Below the pieces are notes generated by a model. The model was not told the DNA's origin, did not search any database, and was given only the letters and a program-made list of their open reading frames with translations. A stretch of 64,000 bases of DNA from Prunella strophiata. Its lineage: Eukaryota > Chordata > Aves > Passeriformes > Prunellidae. The stretch covers positions 13,599,145-13,663,144 of the forward strand of contig JAZBQD010000025.1 of the NCBI GenBank assembly GCA_036583965.1. Direction: 5' to 3'. The position numbers and the translations under genes are program-made. This document shows, piece by piece, positions 55,931 to 64,000 of the stretch (its first letter is position 1; every line of letters begins with the position of its first letter).

Positions 55931-58900
55931 CCAAAGAATCTAGAACTTGCTTTCACTGGCAAAGTGCAGCTGATACCCCAGATACCCCAGAACATACCAG
56001 GCTTCAGGAGCAAAGCTAAAAGTGCAAAGAACTGCCAGACTCTGCAGCCTCCACCTGAACAAAAGTGCTGAGAAAAGCCCCAGGATCCAGGAGTTCAGTG
56101 GCCGCAGGTGTCACAGTCCTGCCCCAGCCAATACTTGTGCCAGGGCAGCTCAGCTCAGGGCTGGGGTATGCTCAGACCTCAAAACCTCCTCCTTCCTCCT
56201 GCACATTTCTATCCCCAAGTGCCTCAAGGCAAAGCTAGAGCTGCAGAGGCATTTGCTTTTCAGTCCAACCCCATCTGCACCGTGCCTTGAAGACTTGTTA
56301 GCTGGCTGTGATCACAAAGCTGCCTGTCATGCTTCAGGGGCCACTCACTTCTGCTCAGCAAACCTTTTACACAATTTGTTCTTTTAAAAGAAGCCAATTT
56401 ACTTTTTATTTGAAATTTACAAGAAAAAATTAAGTAGGAAAAGTGTCAGATTCTATTTCTTTCATCAAAATGGCTTAGTCATGTTTGGAGTGTCAGCACT
56501 AACAACCCCAGTCCTTTGGTGCTCACAGCCCCAAGAGCTCATGCTGCAGCACCAGACCAGCTGTGCAGAGCCCTGTGCTCTGTCACACGCCTTGAAAAGG
56601 CTGCTTGTGCTGTCAGCTGAGTGTCAGTGGTCCTTCTCACTCTGAAGTCCCTCCCAAGGGCCCTGCATGGGCAGAGACACACACTTAACCTGTTCACTTT
56701 AATCCCTCTGCATCCAAAGAAACAGGAGCTAAGATTGCCTCAAGTTTCGGGAAGACTTTGCCAGCCATGTGCTGCAGGAGATGGAGGAAAAGCACTGTGT
56801 CTGCATACAGGAGGAGCCTTCTATGGTGTTCTGAACAATGCATAGGTCGGGCAAAGCCACAACTTGGTTGTAAATGTGCTCATGGGAGTTCCACGAAGTT
56901 CTGGAGCTCAGCAAACACCTAAAGCAAAGCTAAGGAGGGGGACAAAAGCACTGCGCATGGTCTGGGTTAGATGGGAGTCTCCCACTATGAAGCTCAGACC
57001 ACAGCACTGGATGCTGAGCAGACCTGGGCAGGTAAAGTTGGCATCAACATACCAACAACACATCTAAAATGAGACCCACCCTCCGAGCAAGAAGCTGCCT
57101 GAGGAGCTGCTCCCTCCCAGTCACTCTCCGCAAGCATCCTGGGGCACAGACAGCAGGCAGAGGCCACTGGGCGCTCAGGCTCCCCAGGACCATCAGTGCA
57201 GCACTGTGGCCACAAGAGCATGCATGCCCTTGTGTCCTGCCTTCTGCTGTCCCATCTCTGCCCTGTTCAAGAGATAGTAGAGCCCAGACACCAGATGCCT
57301 CCTCCTGCAGCCATCCATCCAAAGAGCTTCTGTAAAACTACTTTGTACATTTCCCCTAATTTCAGTTCAGTCATGGCAGATCAGCCCACAGGATTTGAAT
57401 GCAATTTTCTCATTGAGGTATACTGTCTTTCAGGGAAGGAGACAAAACTATGTAGAATCCATAGAAATTAGAGTAACATTTCTCTTCTGCATTTTTACAT
57501 TTTATTATTATTTAGCATTTATCTTTTCTACTTCCTAATCATTAACTAATTTTATATTCCACTATCACATACAGGCCTTAAGCTACAGGACACAGGAGAT
57601 CACTGTTTGTTTCATACATACATGAGCTAAAATAAAACAGGGAACCCAGTGGTCATTGCTTCTCAGAACAAGGCCCAGAGAAATCAATTCACTCAAGGCA
57701 CACTACAGTCTGCTTGTTCAAAGAGAACACAATGATACTGATGATACATGGATTCCACTGCAATGCACCCAGCTCAGCTCAGAGTGTTTCACCCCAATGG
57801 AGCTTCTCCCTCTGCTCCCAGGGTCATCTCCATCAAATTTAAACACAATAGCTGGGAATCTGGGATCTAAGAACTTGGACAGTAAATACTGCAGCCCCCC
57901 AAAAAAATCAGAAGAGCATGTTTAAAACAGATAAGTTCTCAGCTAAGATGCACAGAGCACCACTGCCTGCCAGCAGCAGTGGAGGCTAGCTGAAACTGCT
58001 TTCTTGCAAAGCATCACATATGAGTTGTCATTCCAGGGACAGAAACTGGGCTTGATGGATACAGAGTTAAAATAATGATGACCCTTTCCATGTTAACTGC
58101 CTGAGGGCTGGCAAGCAGCTGCCACAATCATTCTTCACACAACTGGCCTGTCTGCTGGGAGCCTGCAGGGCATCTCCTGCCCTCAGGAGAGTACAGCCTG
58201 ACCCAGAGCCACTGTCTCAGCCCACTACACCAATCCAGCTAGATGCTGTGCTCCCAAGACAACTCACACCACAGGAGTTATTCTAAGATCAGCCCAACCT
58301 TCTGGAGGGAGGACCTGAAAAGCACACTAAAGCCTCAGATGGAACAGCAAAGGGAAACTAGGGCTCACCTATCCCACTGGCAATGCCTGGCAGCCCAGGA
58401 TCCTGTCAGATCAGCTCTCATGGGATCAAAATCTACACCACTCTGAAGAAGAATGAGGTTTTCCTGGTTAAGCACATAGCATGTGCTGTCACAGAGAGGA
58501 GCAACCAGTCTAATCACCCTGTCAGGTCAAAGCAGCAGCTCCTGACAGAGACCAGCAATTTGCTACTGAAGCCAATTCCTGCCAAAGGTGTTGGGGTGTT
58601 GCTGGAGCCTGTTACATTCAAAGTACAGCTGATGGACTGCCACATGGATCTCTCACAGCTGTGTACTGATAGCTGATGGAGTATCTCCTTAAAGACAAGT
58701 TTCCATCATTTAGTATGTTTGTTTTCTCTCCCTGCTGCCTTTCCAGATGCCAAGCCTTTTTTAAAAGAAAGCACACAAAGCAGCATTTAATTTATAAAAC
58801 ACTACTTTCTTTCTGAAATTTCAGCAAAGCTGAAACTTGACTTGAAAATTAACATCAGCTGCATTTACTCTACAAGTAATTAATTAACTTCATCCAAGTG

Positions 58901-61900
58901 CTACCTTGGGAAAGAGAACAAGTCACAAACATATTCACCTGTCATTAAAAGAAGGCAAAGTAAATAATTCAAGAGGTTTAAAAATAAATTCACACATTCA
59001 TAGAGGCAGACTTCCAAGCTTCTTTTCATCTCCTCTCTGCAGCACCCTGCTGTATGTAATGGAACAGTGATACAAATATAAAGAGAGAGAATACAGAACA
59101 AGTCCTGGGCTTGACTCACTTGGAAACCAAAGGAGTCTGTTTGCAGTGACAGAGGCTTGTAGAATACACACAAAGGCTTCTGGATTTGCAGTTGGGCCCA
59201 AACGAACCAGACCCTTGATATTCTGGAAGAAAATGCTGGCTTTCAGAGCAGATCAGGCTCTTTTGACTGGACTGGGGAGGGAACCTGCAGTGCCTCCTCA
59301 GAGCTCTGTGAAAGGGGATATACAGATGTGTTGTCTGACAGGAACCACATCAGCTTTGCTGCTGCATTTATGATGCAGCATTCATTACTATTGTGGTTCC
59401 AGCTGGTACTTTCAAGCCCTATATTTATTCTCAGCATCCTTACTAGAATGAAATAGTACTGCAGGTGCATCAGTGAGGGGGCTGGCTGCTCCTGCTCCTC
59501 CTGAGGTTCTGTGTGCTTCTGAAGGATGCCAGGAGAGTGGCATGTGCCTGGGTACACCGCTGTGGACCTCTGTCCCAGGTTGCGCCCGGGACTGTCCAGA
59601 GCTGGGTGCTGGCAGCCCTCACCATGGTCCTTTGCCCAGGAAGACACTGGTCAGGAACTCGCCCCAGAAGACTGTCCCTTCAGCAGTTAAAAAGTATTTC
59701 AGAGATGAAGGGCTTGGAGATCATCCCTAGAAATATGGAGGAAGAGTCTTTCCTGGCTCCACTATGCCTAGGATGTTCTGAACCAGGGCATTAAGGCTAC
59801 ATAGGACTGATGTTCCTTCCACCTAGCAGTATGTGCCTGACTATTCTACACAGAATTGGGAAACATAATTCCTAATACCAGGTAATAATGATCCAGGGCT
59901 TTTAGTATCTTCAAAATCTGTAGAATTTTATTTCCTAGAGTGTTTGAAAATTACTCTTTTCTAATGGCTAGCTAAATGTCTTTGAAGCTAAACATCTTTC
60001 CAGGGGCATGTCAAGTAGCAGAGCAGTCACCATTCCTTGGGGCAGAGGAGTCACAGCTCACACAGACTTAGAGGAGTCCTCAGTTCAGCACTCACAGACT
60101 GAGGCAAAGAACTGTGCAGAGACAGAGTCCCAGCAAAGAGCTCCCTTTAAAGTATACAGAAGTCAGGTGGTATTTTGTCTGTAATACTCCCAGTGCTGAT
60201 CTTTTTTTCCTCCCTTGACATCCACCAAGCTATCCTCTCCACTTTCAGGTCAAATCTGCTTTATTTTTGAGAAATCCTTTTTTTTTCCTCTTTCATAGCA
60301 GCAGCAACAAGAGTGGGAAGGTCTTTGGCACCTAAGACAAAATTCCTTGCAATGCCTCCTTGCTGAAGTCAAGAGGCTTTCTGTCACATGAACTTAAATA
60401 TACTAACCTCATACAATAAAAAAAAAGTGAAGCCACCTTTCAGCAAAGAGCAGGAAATGGCAAATTTTGGCAGATCATCCAAAGCAGTGATAGCATATTA
60501 TTCTTAATGCAGTTTCATATACTTCCATGGTACAAAGGAACTATATGGATGTTACTATACACTGCCCAAAGATTTTGTGCTGAACCCCCTATTTGGGTAG
60601 CTCTGTGGCAGGTGCTCTCACTCCTCATGAACCACATGAGCATGTGGCTTCCTGAAAAGACTGCATTTTATCTTTCACTATGTGAAGAGCTCCTGTTTTC
60701 TTTTAGTTCAGTGTACACATATCCATATTGAACAGCACTTTGCTCACATGCTGCCTGCTTTCCCAAAGTCTTTGAAAAAGTCCTTCCAGTGCGTGCTGGC
60801 AAGAGACAGGGTGCCAGCAGGCCTGCAGCACCAAACACTTGGACTTTATGATGCAGGCCAGATGAAGCAGACAGACAGCATTCAGACTGACAAAAAAGGG
60901 ACTCTGTTAGCATCTCCTGTGGGGACTGCATGGGACACCAGCATTCTTTGGGCCCATGAAAACTGGCTTACAGCTGGCTGTGACAGAGAGGAAAAAACTT
61001 TCTTACAAATGTAGCTCCTTGAAAGTGTTCCTCCTTGCAGAAGGATAGAAAGAAATAAGGAAGCTGTGGGTGCCCCTCTTGGGGTGTGCAGCAGGAGCAG
61101 GATAGCTCAGGTTATGCTGCTTTGTGACCTGTGATGACGGCTGAATACTGAGGATCTCCCAGGAGCTAGCTGAGCCAAGACTGAAGAGGAGTTGGTAGAG
61201 ATGTGCTCGGGATCTAGCACGGAAGCAAGATGGATGTGGATCTGGAAGCCTGGCACAGAGCCCTGTGGTTATCTGCCAGGGGTTAGGGAAGAGGAGCCCT
61301 GTGTCAGCACAGCTTCTGTCAGAACTGCTCTCAGTCTGCCTCAGCAGCCACCACTCCTCTGCTTGGGAGGAGGGAGAAGAGCTCCTCTTTGACAGAATTT
61401 CATTTGTTCTCTTTTGAAATCCCAGCAACAGGATGGAAGCAGATAATGTGCAATTTGTTTTAATTCAACTTTATCTTGTCAGTCCTAGCTATAACACTGC
61501 AGCAAACATCATTTTGAAGAATAGAGATGAGATGGAGCAGGGTGAGATTCTGCAAACCCTATTGATTACATCACAAGTCATCACTATAAATATTTGAAGG
61601 AGAGAAAAACTCTTGATCTAAACATGTTCATGTAACAAATTGTGCAATTGAAAGTGAGTGAGAGATAGTTCTAACAAGAGAGGGATGCTAGAAAGCAAAG
61701 CATTTAAGCTGCTTACCTTTCAACCCAAATAACATCCATTTAATGGAGCATTGTGAAATTCATGCTGTGAGAAAAGAAATACAAAAGGCTCAGTGTGCAG
61801 GAGCCTCAGAAGCACGTGAATCACTACAGAGAAACTAAAGCACTTTCTACATCTCCTTTTGGGGCCAAGAGCTGCTGTGAAAATGAGGAAGCCTAGAATT

Positions 61901-62291
61901 GCTGGGTGGAGAAGGGTGCTGACAGCCATTACAGACAAGAGAACACCAGTGTAGCACAGCAAATCCTGCTCGGCATTCCAGGTTTGTTACTGTGCCAACA
62001 CTTCTCACTGTGCATTAAAGCAGAGAACAGGGATGTCTGGCAATCCCTGGCCTGCCTGCCCTTGGAAAAACCATGGGCTCTTGCTCTTCTTCAGAATAAA
62101 GTCAAATTCTGGGAAAAGGCAATGCATCCTGTCAGCACAGCAGTCAGTGGCAGCTGAGGGTTCTCACCAGGTCTGCAGAAATGATGTACACAGCCAGCAG
62201 CTGTCCCCACAGAGCCAGCACCTCTGGCCACAAAGCCTGTTCTTTACTTGTCTGTAGGAAAGAACCCTGATTCATTCAGTCAGTTTGTATT
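55931..62291. other. Ordinary non-coding DNA, no gene seen
   Basis: Six kilobases of unique-looking sequence. GATACCCCA occurs twice at about 55972-55990. An AT-rich stretch at 57.47-57.62 kb contains CATTAACTAATTTTATATTCC. No exon, RNA gene or interspersed repeat could be supported; plus and minus frames overlap throughout. Confidence 0.45.
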
Positions 62292-62341
62292 GATCCTCTT
62301 TTTGTTATTTTTATGAGATCCTCTTTATGTTATTTTTATTA
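62292..62341. repeat. Tandem duplication, 25-bp unit
   Basis: GATCCTCTTTTTGTTATTTT at 62292 is repeated as GATCCTCTTTATGTTATTTT from 62317. The two differ at one base in the first 20. This is a recent slippage-type duplication. Confidence 0.85.
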
Positions 62342-64000
62342 ATTGTGAGGCAATTTCCCCTCTGTTTAAACTTCAGGAGATCTTGTTCAAGGATGTGTGA
62401 CACTTCTCTCTGTGACAACTTTATTGGGTAATAGCCACAGACATTGTAGGTGTGCACAGTCAGTCAGACCTTCTATACTATGTGTGTTCCCATAAAAATG
62501 ATTGGGTTTAAAGCATCATTGTAGCATTGTTGTGATTGTACCACAGGACCAAGCCGCCTAAAAGGCAGATGTGAACTGAAGGCAGATCAGTAAGTGTGCC
62601 CTGATCCTCCCTGTCCTCCACGCCCAGCAGGGAGAAGCCAGACTGATGTCTGCCTGCCAAAGAAGACAGCGTAGAAGAGGAAAGCACAGATCCACTGAAG
62701 TTCAATCAACAAATTATATGCAGATACCCCAGCTCTCATGGGAAATAGCCCTATCATATTTCCCTGGCATCCTAAACCAAACATGGCTCTTCTGTCACTC
62801 GAATCACATTCTGCCCATGACAATGTCCTTGGCACAAGCTGTGGAAGTGCCCAGGCAGACAGTGCTGGGACTGCCCTTCAGTATGACATAGCCAGAGCTC
62901 ATGGCCCTCTGGAGCCTCTGGTACCCCATCCCTGCCCCCAGATCTCCTAAAACAATGTCTAAGGACACTTTGTGCTGCTGCTATGAGCACCTAGTCATGC
63001 AGAAAGCAAGCTCCATTTATGGCACAGCTTCACAAGACAATCACTGAGGGCTTTCCTATTTTTTAGATTGTTTTAAAATACTCCACTGTGTGCAGCTTGG
63101 AGGGGTTTTGATCTGACTGTTTGTAAAGCAAAGGACAGTCCCTCTTAAAAGCAAGACTGAAGGTATAATGATGATATGACCATCCCTACTATTCTAATTC
63201 CAAAGGAGAAACTGTGTTTTTGTTAATTCATTAGCCTGTGCCACTAACTATCATTACTTAATTCTCATACACCAGTTCTAACTGGGATGTGAGATAATTT
63301 ATATATTTGATTGCTTTTTATTGTCAGAAGTTTCAGAACCCCATCTAGCCAGAAGTGAAAAAGTTCAAATGTTCTGCCAGGTATGGATGGCTCAGGTAGT
63401 TACTGGTAAGGGAAGATAATGAGGAAGATCATTGATGATTGCAAAAACAAAGTACAAATGTTCCACATATTAAGAAGCTGTTATGTCAAGTGTTTTTCCA
63501 GTGACTTGTGGGAGTGGCACACTCAAATGATGAAGATTACCTGTTCCAGCAAGGTCACTTCTGCTTCAATGTAATTAGTTACGCCAGGATTGATAAAGAA
63601 GAAAAAAGAATACAATCTGGAAATGAAGCATCATTACCTCATCACAAGATTATCTCCTTGAGCTCAGGCTTCCTCAAAATCCTAGAAGAGTCCAGTTCAT
63701 ACATAACGTAAGATTTTGTTCCTTCCTTTTCTGTGATACAGACATTCCTCTCAGTTCCCATCATTTTACAATCTCCTTTGCTTTTAATCTTAGGGTTTTT
63801 TTAAATAGGAATTCATTTTGTGAGGAATGTGACACTTCATTATGGCAGCCCCATGCTAGTAGATTTAATAATTCATATCTGCATTGGTCACTTTTAACTG
63901 AAACTATACATTCCAGGGCTGCTCCATTATTTTGTATTCTTGTGAGCCAGGAACAGCTTTTGCCTTCCCCAGTGATCTTCTGTTGTATTACCAACACACA
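62342..64000. other. Ordinary non-coding DNA to the window end, no gene seen
   Basis: GC-moderate to about 63.0 kb, then AT-rich (63.05-63.35 kb includes GTTAATTCATTAGCC and ACTTAATTCTC). No repeat family or exon was recognised, and the window ends within similar unique sequence. Confidence 0.45.

Noticed and set aside
58072..58112. Another AATGATGA ... CTGA arrangement
   Set aside because: Only about 30 bases between boxes and no closing stem, so no RNA gene is supported.
1..64000. Search for CRISPR arrays, bacterial operons, phage genes and tRNA or rRNA genes
   Set aside because: No regularly spaced repeats, ribosome-binding sites, clustered collinear genes or cloverleaf-like segments were seen; the sequence is vertebrate non-coding DNA.

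Overview
This window reads as vertebrate nuclear DNA, most likely from a bird and probably a songbird. Two CR1 LINE tails carry the avian-type 3' end and the degenerate C-terminal reverse-transcriptase reading frame. Dispersed repeats are sparse, and two solo LTRs look like families common in passerines. The passerine assignment is inference from remembered repeat style, because no database search could be run. There is no sign of prokaryotic organisation: no operons, no ribosome-binding sites and no CRISPR array.

I find no protein-coding gene I can defend. The longer open frames are low-complexity, overlap on both strands, lack recognisable domains and mostly lack exon-like borders. The only recognisable coding relic is the CR1 reverse-transcriptase tail. 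The window is best described as an intergenic stretch or a large intron. It has blocks that look like conserved non-coding regulatory DNA: AT-rich, TAATTA- and SOX/POU-motif-bearing segments, sometimes next to small CpG-dense patches.

Layout. 1-2.7 kb: a regulatory-looking block with a CpG patch, then ordinary DNA. 2.7-2.9 kb: an A-rich tract. 2.9-14.7 kb: ordinary DNA with an old CR1 relic at 9.2-9.5 kb. 14.7-15.5 kb: a younger CR1 tail plus an older CR1 scrap. 18.98-19.29 kb: a 311-bp solo LTR on the minus strand with a perfect 6-bp target duplication. 20.2-20.65 kb: a CpG patch. 22.2 kb: an A-rich tract followed by a T-rich tract. 23.3-23.5 kb: a cluster of homeodomain-type sites. 26.4-32.4 kb: the densest run of regulatory-looking blocks. 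32.8 kb: two opposed polyadenylation signals, a possible transcript end. 38.2-38.65 kb: a second CR1 tail. 46.7-47.2 kb: a 509-bp solo LTR with a perfect 5-bp target duplication. 47.2-64 kb: mostly ordinary DNA with further AT-rich blocks at 51.1-51.4 and 55.65-55.93 kb and several short tandem duplications.

If the regulatory reading is right, the blocks would act together on a developmental gene outside the window. I cannot name that gene from sequence alone. I saw no convincing new biological system. The best-supported observations are the two structurally complete solo LTRs; the most interesting but unproven ones are the 26-32 kb cluster and the possible transcript end beside it.
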